A program made the position numbers and the translations under genes. A stretch of 64,000 bases of DNA from Lunatibacter salilacus (lineage in GTDB: Bacteria; Bacteroidota; Bacteroidia; Cytophagales; Cyclobacteriaceae), in assembly GCF_009797935.1 (NCBI RefSeq), contig NZ_VOLC01000020.1:58807-122806 (forward strand), given 5' to 3'. Below, in pieces: positions 9,263 through 16,902 of this stretch (position 1 is its first letter; each line of letters starts with the position of its first letter). Under the pieces are notes generated by a model. The model did not search any database. It worked only from the letters and a program-made list of their open reading frames with translations, and was not told the origin of the DNA.

Positions 9263-9359
9263 TTCAGCTCTTTCCACACGCTACTTAAACCATAATATAA
9301 CCAATCAAAACAGCTGGCTCTCCCCGAAGGCGTGTCGGCTGTTCTTATATTTACATCAA

Positions 9360-10358
9360 ATGAAACATTCAATGGTACCCGGGGAAATTTCCGTGGGAAT
9401 AGTAGGACTAGGTCTAATGGGAAGCAGTATAGCTACCTGTATGTTAATTGCGGGGCATCCGGTGGTAGGGTTGGAGCCATTGGAGGAGGAGCTGGCATTA
9501 GGTGAGAATCGTATACAAGCACACCTTAAAATCGCCTGGGAAAAGAATCTTATTTCCGAGAAACCTGATTTTTATCTTCAGAATCTTTTGGTTACTTCGG
9601 ACTACTCAGAGCTCCGAGACACCCATATCATTATCGAAAATGTCAAGGAGGATATAGCTATCAAAAAGGTTGTATTTACAAAGATTGATGCCGTAGTTTC
9701 CACCGATGCGTTAATTACTTCGAATACCTCGGCTATTCCCATTTCTGAATTGCAGGAATTTGTGAGCAATCCGAGCAGGTTTTTTGGACTACACTGGATG
9801 GAGCCCGCTCACACCACTAGATTTCTAGAAGTTATCTGCGGTGATAAAAGCGATATAGAATTGGCTAACTACCTCTATAATATGGCTGCGCTTTGGGGAA
9901 AAGAGGCCGTACTGGTAAAAAAAGATATTAGGGGATTTATAGCTAATAGACTAATGTATGCCATGTATAGGGAAGCAATGTTCCTGGTAGAAGAGGAATA
10001 TGCATCAGTGGAAGATGTCGATCGGGCTTGCAGAAATGTGGCGGGTTACTTTTTGCCTATGGTAGGAGTCTTCCGTTGGATGGACCTTACAGGAGTCGGA
10101 GCATATAGGACGGTTATGAAAGACCTTTTCCCGCTACTAAATAACGCAACAGTGCCGGGTAAATTGATAAATAAAATAGTCGATGAAGGTGGTAACGGAG
10201 TTTTTAATGGTAAGGGATTTTACGAATATACGGAGGAGGAGCGGAAATTATGGCAAGAGGCGTATACCAAATTTACCTATGAGATTCGAGAAATTGCTCT
10301 AAAATATCCCCATGATGTAGTGAAAAAACAAATAGACAAAGAAAATGAACAAATTTAA
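9360..10358 (+). CDS. 3-hydroxyacyl-CoA dehydrogenase family protein
   Basis: The ATG at 9360 (MKHSMVPGEISVGIVG) was preferred; a second ATG at 9372 is possible. The 332-residue protein has an N-terminal Rossmann fold (VGIVGLGLMGSSIATCM). The region IITSNTSAIPISEL and then the GLHWMEPAHTTRFLEVI block correspond to the SNTSS and HFFNP segments of classical 3-hydroxyacyl-CoA dehydrogenases. The catalytic-His position is present (GLHWMEPA), but the HFFNP context has diverged to HWMEP. The C-terminal helical domain includes GFIANRLMYAMYREAMFLVE. The divergence suggests a substrate other than simple fatty acyl-CoA, perhaps a small hydroxy acid or carnitine-type compound; that is inference. Confidence 0.85.
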   Translation: MKHSMVPGEISVGIVGLGLMGSSIATCMLIAGHPVVGLEPLEEELALGENRIQAHLKIAWEKNLISEKPDFYLQNLLVTSDYSELRDTHIIIENVKEDIAIKKVVFTKIDAVVSTDALITSNTSAIPISELQEFVSNPSRFFGLHWMEPAHTTRFLEVICGDKSDIELANYLYNMAALWGKEAVLVKKDIRGFIANRLMYAMYREAMFLVEEEYASVEDVDRACRNVAGYFLPMVGVFRWMDLTGVGAYRTVMKDLFPLLNNATVPGKLINKIVDEGGNGVFNGKGFYEYTEEERKLWQEAYTKFTYEIREIALKYPHDVVKKQIDKENEQI

Positions 10359-10378
10359 TGAAGTGTAAATAGTTACTA

Positions 10379-11158
10379 TTAGGGATGATGGTTTATTTTT
10401 AGGTGGCTCATATTATTCCCAAAAACGTTCCTAAAACTTGTTCTACGGATACCTATCGATTGACTTTCCTGATGGTTACAAAGTTCTTCTGATTCCAAAT
10501 GCCCGGTGCCGGCGCAGGTTCGGCATTCTCCGTATTCAAGGTGTGTACCTTCGCATCGTGGGCAGGTAAGTCTACCTGCTCCCGAACAGCGTTCACAATC
10601 ATAATATTCCAGAATATTAAATACGTTTTTTTTAGTCACAATTCCTTGCCCTGCACACCTGCTGCATCCTACAATCCCCTGTGCTTTGCATAAAGTACAA
10701 TCCTGTTCCACTTGCTTTTCTCCCGAACAGGTTGTACAGGTTAACAGTCGATAGCCCTTTTTATCGCAAAACTGACAGGCTGATATCTCCTTTAACGGTT
10801 CTTCCAATTTTCTCTCCAGGGCTTTGGCCTCCTTATAATGCTGTCCTTTAAAGCCATTCAGATCCAAATATTTGCCGAGAAAATTACTACTATTGTCATA
10901 CTGCTTCAACTCATACAGCGTTTCTGCAAAAAAATAAGGCATTTCAGAAGGAATTGGTGCGTTGCTTTGAATGATCTGGTGAAATATTGCATTGGCCTTC
11001 TCAAATTCACCCTCTTCCATGGCAGTTGTGGCTTGGGTCATCAATCTGGAAGTATTGCCTAAGTTTGGGCTAACTTGTGCTTGAAGTGTCTCCCCGTACA
11101 CCATTATCAGCATTAAGAAAAACAAATATCGGAAAGGTCTTATAAGGCAATCCATCAT
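10379..11158 (-). CDS. Secreted protein with TPR-like helices and seven CxxC pairs of DnaJ type
   Basis: The 259-residue product has a signal peptide or anchor (FLMLIMVYGETLQAQ, residues 14-28). Residues about 40-125 are helical and TPR-like (EEGEFEKANAIFHQIIQ). Residues 128-222 contain seven CxxC pairs (C128/131, 141/144, 154/157, 165/168, 188/191, 199/202, 212/215), several followed by GxG as in the DnaJ zinc-finger repeat CxxCxGxG. There is no J domain. DnaJ fingers bind zinc and help hold unfolded clients; an exported version without a J domain would be an unusual redox or chaperone-like factor. The role is unknown. It converges with the preceding dehydrogenase gene (20 bp between stops). 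Confidence 0.75.
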   Translation of the reverse strand: MMDCLIRPFRYLFFLMLIMVYGETLQAQVSPNLGNTSRLMTQATTAMEEGEFEKANAIFHQIIQSNAPIPSEMPYFFAETLYELKQYDNSSNFLGKYLDLNGFKGQHYKEAKALERKLEEPLKEISACQFCDKKGYRLLTCTTCSGEKQVEQDCTLCKAQGIVGCSRCAGQGIVTKKNVFNILEYYDCERCSGAGRLTCPRCEGTHLEYGECRTCAGTGHLESEELCNHQESQSIGIRRTSFRNVFGNNMSHLKINHHP

Positions 11159-11317
11159 ATGAGAATTCGGTTATTGTCAATTAACATCAGGACTGACGAA
11201 ATTGATTCACCTTCGGTGTTATTTCTTTAGGCAAATTACAATTTTGTAAGAAGCGTACAAAGTTGGCTTTCTTTTTTTATTTTTCCATGTTAATAAACCA
11301 TAAGATTTCGTTTTTTG

Positions 11318-11325
11318 TACCTTTG
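11318..11325 (+). promoter_or_regulatory. TAnnTTTG -7 element just before the flavoprotein gene
   Basis: The word tacctttg matches the Bacteroidota -7 consensus. The ATG at 11330 lies only four bases downstream, so the transcript would be nearly leaderless. No clear -33 TTG is seen. Confidence 0.4.
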
Positions 11326-11329
11326 GTAA

Positions 11330-12538
11330 ATGTACACCATAGGCGTAATAGGAGGGGGGGCGGCTGGTTTTTTTGCAGCCATTCAAGCAGCATCCTCAGG
11401 GCATAAAGTTATACTTTTAGAAAAAACATCCAAGGTACTTTCTAAAGTAAAGGTATCAGGAGGTGGAAGATGTAATGTAACCCACGACTGCAAGGTGGTT
11501 TCGAAACTGATAAAATTTTATCCAAGGGGAGAAAAGTTTTTAAAAAAAGTATTCCTTCAATTTTCTGTTGAAGATACGCTGAAATGGTTTTCAAGCAGGG
11601 GAGTGGAGCTTAAAGTAGAATCTGATGGGCGTATGTTTCCAGTTTCGGATTCTTCACAAACTGTAATCGATGTGCTGGTAAGGGAAGCGGAAAAAGTCGG
11701 AGTTACCATCCGGTTTAACGCAGCGGTACAAAAGGTGACGAAGGAAAATATGGGATTCAACGTTCATTTAATTCATGAACATTTTGGGGTAGATAAACTT
11801 ATTATTACTACCGGAGGCAGTCCTAAAATCGAAAACTACGGTTGGATTCAGTCATTGGGCCATCACATAGTTCCCCCGGTTCCATCACTTTTTACATTCA
11901 ATACCCCAAACGAGCCTCTCACTGAGCTACAAGGTATTGCATTGGCAGACACGTATATCCGGTTGGAAGGGACCAAACTTTCCTATGAAGGACCTTTATT
12001 GATCACACATTGGGGCCTGAGCGGCCCGGCAGTTTTGAAATTGTCCGCTTTTGGGGCAAAATGGCTTCATGATGTTCACTACAAAGCAAACGCACACATC
12101 CGCTGGAATAAAGGGTTTGAGGAGGAACAGCTCCGCAAGGATTTGGTTCAATACAAATCCCTGCATCCCAAAAGAAAAGTTCATTCACATCCACTTTTTG
12201 GTATTCCACAACGGCTTTGGATCTATCTGGCAGAAGTTTCTGAAATAAACTCTGAATCGTGCTGGATGAATATTTCTAAAAGACAAAACAATAAATTATT
12301 AGAAAATCTTTTTAGATTTACAATTGGTATTCATGGGAAAACCACCTTTAAAGAAGAATTTGTAACGGCAGGAGGAGTAGATCTCGAAGAGATAAATCCC
12401 CAGACCATGGAAAGCAGACTTATTCCCGGGCTTTATTTTGCTGGAGAAGTTATAAATGTCGATGGCATTACTGGCGGATTCAATTTTCAAGCTGCTTGGA
12501 GCACGGGTTTTTTGGCAGGAATAAATGCAACGAAATAG
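11330..12538 (+). CDS. BaiN/HI0933 family NAD(P)/FAD-dependent oxidoreductase
   Basis: The 402-residue flavoprotein belongs to the HI0933-like (YhiN/BaiN) family. The N-terminal FAD-binding motif is VIGGGAAGFFAAIQAA with the acidic residue in VILLEKTSKVLSKVKVSGGG, followed by RCNVTHDC. The C-terminal FAD-contact motif is FVTAGGVDLEEINPQTMES and then LYFAGEVINVDGITGGFNFQ, which closes the family. Some members reduce enoyl or keto intermediates of bile acids, but most have no known substrate. It ends 5 bp before the next small gene, so the two probably form an operon. Confidence 0.92.
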   Translation: MYTIGVIGGGAAGFFAAIQAASSGHKVILLEKTSKVLSKVKVSGGGRCNVTHDCKVVSKLIKFYPRGEKFLKKVFLQFSVEDTLKWFSSRGVELKVESDGRMFPVSDSSQTVIDVLVREAEKVGVTIRFNAAVQKVTKENMGFNVHLIHEHFGVDKLIITTGGSPKIENYGWIQSLGHHIVPPVPSLFTFNTPNEPLTELQGIALADTYIRLEGTKLSYEGPLLITHWGLSGPAVLKLSAFGAKWLHDVHYKANAHIRWNKGFEEEQLRKDLVQYKSLHPKRKVHSHPLFGIPQRLWIYLAEVSEINSESCWMNISKRQNNKLLENLFRFTIGIHGKTTFKEEFVTAGGVDLEEINPQTMESRLIPGLYFAGEVINVDGITGGFNFQAAWSTGFLAGINATK

Positions 12539-12543
12539 TATCT

Positions 12544-12897
12544 ATGGAAGCAACCAATGAAAACATCGACTACAGAAAAATTGAAGAAATGGTCGAAGGG
12601 GATGAAGAGTTTCGAACACAACTTTTAGAAGCAATAATAGTGGCAGTAAAAGAACTTCAAACCAGCTATATAAAAGGTATAGAAACGAAGAAGGAGGAGA
12701 TTATCAAACAGGCACGCCATAAGATAAAACCCACTTTGACGCTCTTCGGGTTGAGGGCATTAGGGTCAACCTTGGGAGAGGGAAAACAACTGATAATTAA
12801 AGGTGGTTTAAATCAGGATTTAAATTCCCACAAAGTTAAATTTCTTTCCGTTTCCAATGCAGTTTTGGAAGATATCAACCAGAAGCTATCAAATTAA
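12544..12897 (+). CDS. Hypothetical small helical protein
   Basis: The ATG at 12544 gives 117 residues starting MEATNENIDYRKIEEMV. The protein is charged and mostly helical (EEFRTQLLEAIIVAVKELQ, KGIETKKEEIIKQARHKIKP), with no signal peptide or membrane segment. Parts of it recall histidine-phosphotransfer-like bundles, but no phosphorylatable His motif can be defended. It is 5 bp downstream of the flavoprotein gene and converges with lhgO, whose stop is 48 bp away. I do not recognise the family. Confidence 0.65.
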   Translation: MEATNENIDYRKIEEMVEGDEEFRTQLLEAIIVAVKELQTSYIKGIETKKEEIIKQARHKIKPTLTLFGLRALGSTLGEGKQLIIKGGLNQDLNSHKVKFLSVSNAVLEDINQKLSN

Positions 12898-12944
12898 TAC
12901 CACTTTTTGTATTTAAGAAATTACGTGTCAATTACTCTTAAATC

Positions 12945-14147
12945 CTATCCGAATCTTTTGAGTACCAGATCTGTCACAGCTTCACCGATGGACAATGAAC
13001 TTGTTGCTGCGGGGGAGGGGGCATTCAGGACATGGATGCAACGTTTGTTTTCAGTGATGGCAAAATCATCCAGCAAACCCCCATTCCTATCACAGGCTTG
13101 GGCACGGACACCGGCTCCTCCTGGAATCAAATCTGAAGATTGAACATCCGGAATCAATTGCTGCAGGGCTTTTGTAAAGGCATGTTTTGAAAAGGACCTA
13201 TAATATTCTCCCATACCGGTTTTCCAATATTTGGCAGCGACCTTTTGAAAACCAGGCCAAGTAACAGCGTCCATAAATTCACGATAGTTAAAATCCGATT
13301 TTTTATACCCCTCTTTTTTAAACGCCAATACTGCGTTGGGGCCGGCTTCCACGCCCCCCTTTGCCATACGGGTAAAATGAACCCCCAGAAATGGGAAATT
13401 TGGATCAGGAACAGGATAAATCAGGTTATTTACAAGGTATTCCCGGTCTTTTTTTAATTTATAATATTCTCCTCGGAAGGGAATAATTCGGATATCTATG
13501 GGGTTTTTTTCCTGCATTTCGGCTATCTTGTCCGCATATAAACCCGCACAGTTTACAAGCAACCTAGTATCCACAGGATCTTTAGTAGTCATTACAGTTG
13601 AGAGGGTACCTTCTGAAACGATATCCAAAACTTCGCAGCCCAAAAACAGTTGACCCCCAAGCTCTAGAAATTTGTTGGCAAAGGTTTCTGCTACCAGTTT
13701 GTAATCCACGATGCCCGTTTGCGGAACATGGAGTGCTGCTACACCGGTACAATAAGGCTCATATTCTTTCAATTCGCTTATTGAAATGGCCCTGCTACCC
13801 TGAAGCCCATTTTCCAACCCCCTTTCCAACAATTTGGTTAAAAGGGGGATTTGGTCGTCTTTGGTAGCGACTACCACCTTGCCTGTGATTTCATAAGGAA
13901 CGCCTTCCTCTTTACAAAAATCAATCAGCATCTGATATCCTCGAATACAGTTCTTTGCCTTGAGACTACCAGGTTTGTAATAAAGACCGGAATGAATCAC
14001 GCCGCTGTTGTTTCCTGTTTGATGCTTCGCAACCTGTTTTTCTTTTTCAATGATGGCCACTTTCATATGTGGCTTTTTCTTTAGAATGGTTAGCCCGGTT
14101 GCTAATCCCACGATTCCGCCACCAATAATGGCTATGTCAAATGTCAT
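12945..14147 (-). CDS. lhgO: L-2-hydroxyglutarate oxidase
   Basis: The 400-residue DAO-superfamily flavoenzyme oxidises L-2-hydroxyglutarate to 2-oxoglutarate, in Escherichia coli delivering electrons to the membrane quinone pool. The FAD motif is IIGGGIVGLATGLTIL with the acidic residue in AIIEKEKQVAKHQTGNNSGV. The stretch HSGLYYKPGSLKAKNC is diagnostic of the LhgO/L2HGDH family, as are IPFRGEYYKL and YPVPDPNFPFLGVHFTR. The C-terminal FAD contact region includes GGAGVRAQACDRNGG and NAPSPAATSSLSIGE. The length is usual for the family. It stands alone on the minus strand; a nested palindromic element (14211-14349) lies just upstream of its start. Confidence 0.93.
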   Translation of the reverse strand: MTFDIAIIGGGIVGLATGLTILKKKPHMKVAIIEKEKQVAKHQTGNNSGVIHSGLYYKPGSLKAKNCIRGYQMLIDFCKEEGVPYEITGKVVVATKDDQIPLLTKLLERGLENGLQGSRAISISELKEYEPYCTGVAALHVPQTGIVDYKLVAETFANKFLELGGQLFLGCEVLDIVSEGTLSTVMTTKDPVDTRLLVNCAGLYADKIAEMQEKNPIDIRIIPFRGEYYKLKKDREYLVNNLIYPVPDPNFPFLGVHFTRMAKGGVEAGPNAVLAFKKEGYKKSDFNYREFMDAVTWPGFQKVAAKYWKTGMGEYYRSFSKHAFTKALQQLIPDVQSSDLIPGGAGVRAQACDRNGGLLDDFAITENKRCIHVLNAPSPAATSSLSIGEAVTDLVLKRFG

Positions 14148-14210
14148 ATAGGGTTAAATTTGTCTGTAAATATACATGGATCACCAAAAAGAAATTGACG
14201 GTTTTTGAAT

Positions 14211-14349
14211 AATATTCCCTAAAATCCGCAAACCTTCCAGGTTTTGCTCAAAATCAGCAAGTTGTTCGAAACATGTGGTGAAACCCGGAAGGTTTTTTTC
14301 CATAATGATATCTGTTTACCGAATTGTACTGCGGATTTTATGTAATATT
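14211..14349. repeat. Intergenic element of nested inverted repeats
   Basis: Outer arms 14211-14230 (ends taaaatccgca) and 14330-14349 (begins tgcggatttta) pair at 18 of 20 positions. Inside, 14230-14244 (aaaccttccaggttt) pairs with 14281-14295 (aaacccggaaggttt) at 14 of 15. The inner hairpin is followed on the plus strand by T residues. The roughly 140-bp unit fills the space between two minus-strand genes. It could act as a terminator, but its nested design suggests a REP- or MITE-like unit. Confidence 0.6.
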
Positions 14350-14356
14350 CCTTTTG

Positions 14357-15064
14357 TTACCATTCTTCGGATTTGTCAGTGTCATCTGTATCAGATTCTA
14401 TATGATAAATAGATTCGATTTGTTTGTTGATTTCCGGGCTATATTTTAATTCCCCCTGCATCAGGAAATCATTTACCTTCAGGAGGTTATCGTACGTGCA
14501 ATCTGGCACATGCATAGGTACTTTATAGACTCTTGGATCATTTTTAGAAAATAGGAGGTCCCCTTTACCACCAAAAAAATAAGGCCAAAGCGTCAGGGAA
14601 CAGGATATGGCAATTCGGTCAATTCTATTTGTATCGATATAGCTGTTTACCCTTTCCCGAATAGAAGTAAAAAATTCCATTGTCTCCGCTAGGCGTACCC
14701 TGGACCCAGCCCTTGATTTTCCTTTGGTCTTTAAGTACTTAATTTGGCTTTTCCCCTGTTTTTTTCTTACCATATATGCACGGAATACTTTATGATCTAT
14801 GTTTTCACCATTTTCAAAATACCCCACTGCTGCCAATCCTGATTCTATCAGGATGATAATATGTTGATACAGCATATTATCCTGATGAATGGGGCGGTAG
14901 GGGAAGGCGACCTGAATAGGAAGTCTGACAAACAGACGTTCTCCTCCCGGAAGGGTATATTCGATCTGATGCTTTTCAGGCTGATATTCTTCCCTCCAGC
15001 CAGATACTCCCACCTGCTTTAGAAGCGCAATACAATGGGATTCCTTTATTAGGCGATGTTTCAC
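14357..15064 (-). CDS. VLRF1 (Vms1/ANKZF1-like) release-factor-fold protein
   Basis: The 235-residue protein carries the signature of the VLRF1 family, the eRF1-like domain of eukaryotic Vms1/ANKZF1, which cleaves peptidyl-tRNA on stalled 60S ribosomes. Residues 91-107 (HKVFRAYMVRKKQGKSQ) match the family pattern H-K-x-F-x-x-Y-x-x-R-x-x-x-G-x-x-Q, and Gln107 is at the catalytic position. Residues 115-125 (GKSRAGSRVRL) match the basic S-A-G-x-x-x-R block. The N-terminal ~85 residues are not recognised; the C-terminal tail is acidic (SDTDDTDKSEEW). In bacteria such proteins are predicted ribosome-rescue or peptidyl-tRNA hydrolases. The assignment is from motif recall without a profile search. 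The gene stands alone. Confidence 0.7.
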   Translation of the reverse strand: MKHRLIKESHCIALLKQVGVSGWREEYQPEKHQIEYTLPGGERLFVRLPIQVAFPYRPIHQDNMLYQHIIILIESGLAAVGYFENGENIDHKVFRAYMVRKKQGKSQIKYLKTKGKSRAGSRVRLAETMEFFTSIRERVNSYIDTNRIDRIAISCSLTLWPYFFGGKGDLLFSKNDPRVYKVPMHVPDCTYDNLLKVNDFLMQGELKYSPEINKQIESIYHIESDTDDTDKSEEW

Positions 15065-15422
15065 AGTATTTTAAGCTATACAGTTTTTGTTGGTCCCAAT
15101 GCGATCAGTTTAAGAAATTCCACTGAAATGCTGAGTAAGGGACATAGGGAGATCGTTAAGGGAAATTGTCACCTTCAGCTCCCAAAATTAAGGGGATATT
15201 TTCGTTTCTATCACTTTATCTAAAATAGATTTTTAGCGCCTCTCCCTTTCATTGTGTTAAATATTACGACTGGGAAGAATTGAAAGATCCGACGATTTTG
15301 ATTTGGATACGATGTTGTAGAATTTAACGCCGTGGTTTGCATGGAATAGCTTTGGAAGCAATTTTTCTTTTTAAGGATTAATCCATAGATTTAAAATTCC
15401 GAATTCTTTAAACCCAAAAATT
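15065..15422. other. Intergenic region between divergent genes; candidate -7 element
   Basis: No coding frame was found. A Bacteroidota -7-like word tagctttg lies at 15347-15354 on the plus strand, 69 bp before the start of the oxidoreductase gene, but no TTG sits at the expected -33 spacing. Confidence 0.4.
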
Positions 15423-16610
15423 ATGAAAATTGCCATGCTTGGCTCGGGATTCATTGCCCGTTTTTATGCCGATACGTTACATGACCAAAGAAGAAAAGAT
15501 AGAATTCATTTGGTTTATTCCCGCGACGAACATAATGCTAAACGCTTTGCGGATGATTATGGATTAAAAGTATTCACAACTGATATGGAAGAGGCAATTA
15601 ACCATCCTGACACCGAGGTGGTTCTTATTTCTCTTCCCAACCATCTTCACGAAGCTGCTGTATTGGCTTGTGTTAAAGCAAAAGTTCCTGTACTGTGTAC
15701 AAAACCCCTTGGAAGAAATGCCCAAGAAGCTAAACGGATGCTTGAAGCGGTGGAGAAAGCGGGAATTTTTGCAGGCTATTTGGAGGATTTATGCTATACA
15801 CCCAAGTTTCTGAAATCCATGAAGAGCATTCAGGGAGGAAGTTTAGGCAGAATCCTCTGGACCAAATCCCGGGAAGCGCATCCTGGACCTCACAGCGATT
15901 GGTTTTGGGATAAGGAAAAGTCGGGTGGTGGGGCCATAATTGACCTGGGGTGCCACTGCGTTGAAATAGGCAGGAACTTTATCGGTAAACAAGTTAAACC
16001 TTTGGAAGTGATGTGCTGGGCGGATACACAGGTGCACCCAATTGATGCGGAGGACCATGCTGTTGGCCTGGTACGCTATGCGTCGGGTGCCATCGGTCAA
16101 TTTGAGGTTAGCTGGACATTTCGGGGGGGAATGGATCTTAGGGACGAAGTCATGGGTACAGAAGGCACGATATGGCTAAATAGCTTCTTGCGGACTGGCT
16201 TCGAAATGTTCACCACTGGTAAAGGTGAGGGATATATTGCTGAAAAAGCCGAAAGCAATTCCGGATGGCTATTTCCAGTAGGGGATGAATCCAACGAATT
16301 GGGGTATCCGCATATGTTCACGGATATGTTTGACGCCATGGAAACAGGCAGGGAACCGTTGGAGACTTTTTACGACGGATACGTAGTAAATGCCATTTTG
16401 GATGCTGCCTTTCTCTCTGCCCGCACTAAGCAGTGGGAGCCTGTAGCCTTGGATATTTGGAGAGGGGAAGAAGTGACGGAACATGCGGCGAGTGTTCAGG
16501 ATTATGATAGTGATCACCTATTAATAAAGAAAGAGATTCTTCCAAATGGTGATGTGAAGTTGATTTTAAAAAACAAAAAAACTGGGGAACTAAGCCAAGT
16601 AGTTAACTAA
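15423..16610 (+). CDS. Gfo/Idh/MocA family oxidoreductase
   Basis: The 395-residue protein has an N-terminal NAD(P)-binding motif MLGSGFIARFYADTL and a C-terminal GFO_IDH_MocA fold. The usual E-K-P is T-K-P here (VLCTKPLGRNAQEA), with the Lys kept. The D-x-x-x-H-like pair appears as DLGCHCVEIGRN, so the catalytic His is likely replaced or shifted (the D-x-x-x-C-x-E register puts Cys at the His position). The C-terminal ~30 residues (LLIKKEILPNGDVKLILKN) form an extra tail. It is not closely similar to the oxidoreductase at 8180-9262. Reaction type only; the substrate is unknown. Confidence 0.88.
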   Translation: MKIAMLGSGFIARFYADTLHDQRRKDRIHLVYSRDEHNAKRFADDYGLKVFTTDMEEAINHPDTEVVLISLPNHLHEAAVLACVKAKVPVLCTKPLGRNAQEAKRMLEAVEKAGIFAGYLEDLCYTPKFLKSMKSIQGGSLGRILWTKSREAHPGPHSDWFWDKEKSGGGAIIDLGCHCVEIGRNFIGKQVKPLEVMCWADTQVHPIDAEDHAVGLVRYASGAIGQFEVSWTFRGGMDLRDEVMGTEGTIWLNSFLRTGFEMFTTGKGEGYIAEKAESNSGWLFPVGDESNELGYPHMFTDMFDAMETGREPLETFYDGYVVNAILDAAFLSARTKQWEPVALDIWRGEEVTEHAASVQDYDSDHLLIKKEILPNGDVKLILKNKKTGELSQVVN

Positions 16611-16640
16611 TTTACCTGCAATCTAGAGACATTTTGAAAG

Positions 16641-16802
16641 ATGAGAAACTGTAGTAGGCGTCGTCTTATTACTTTATTGTACCGTTCAAAACCGAAAAAA
16701 GCTGAAAAAATAATAAGGACCATTCCCCTAAATGAAAATAAACACCTTGCAGACAAAAATCAGATTGGATGGTTTGAAGAAATGTTAGAATCTTTCTCTT
16801 GA
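16641..16802 (+). CDS. Possible small basic ORF (53 aa)
   Basis: ATG at 16641 to TGA at 16800-16802 encodes 53 residues beginning MRNCSRRRLITLLYRSK and ending WFEEMLESFS. It has a basic N-terminal half and an acidic end. It lies 30 bp after the oxidoreductase and 100 bp before the DUF5916 gene, in a gap that is otherwise empty. There is no family match from memory and no clear ribosome binding site. It may be chance. Confidence 0.22.
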   Translation: MRNCSRRRLITLLYRSKPKKAEKIIRTIPLNENKHLADKNQIGWFEEMLESFS

Positions 16803-16902
16803 GTGTCACCCAATGTCAATGTCCCGAGATTCAAACGATGTTTAAAGCAGTTCAAAAAACCTCCTTTTTTCCAAAACCAAAATATAATTTTCAAGTATCC
16901 AT

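Noticed and set aside
14230..14295. Simple terminator for the VLRF1-like gene
   Set aside because: The T run follows the hairpin on the plus strand, not on the minus strand where the gene lies; listed as part of the nested repeat instead.
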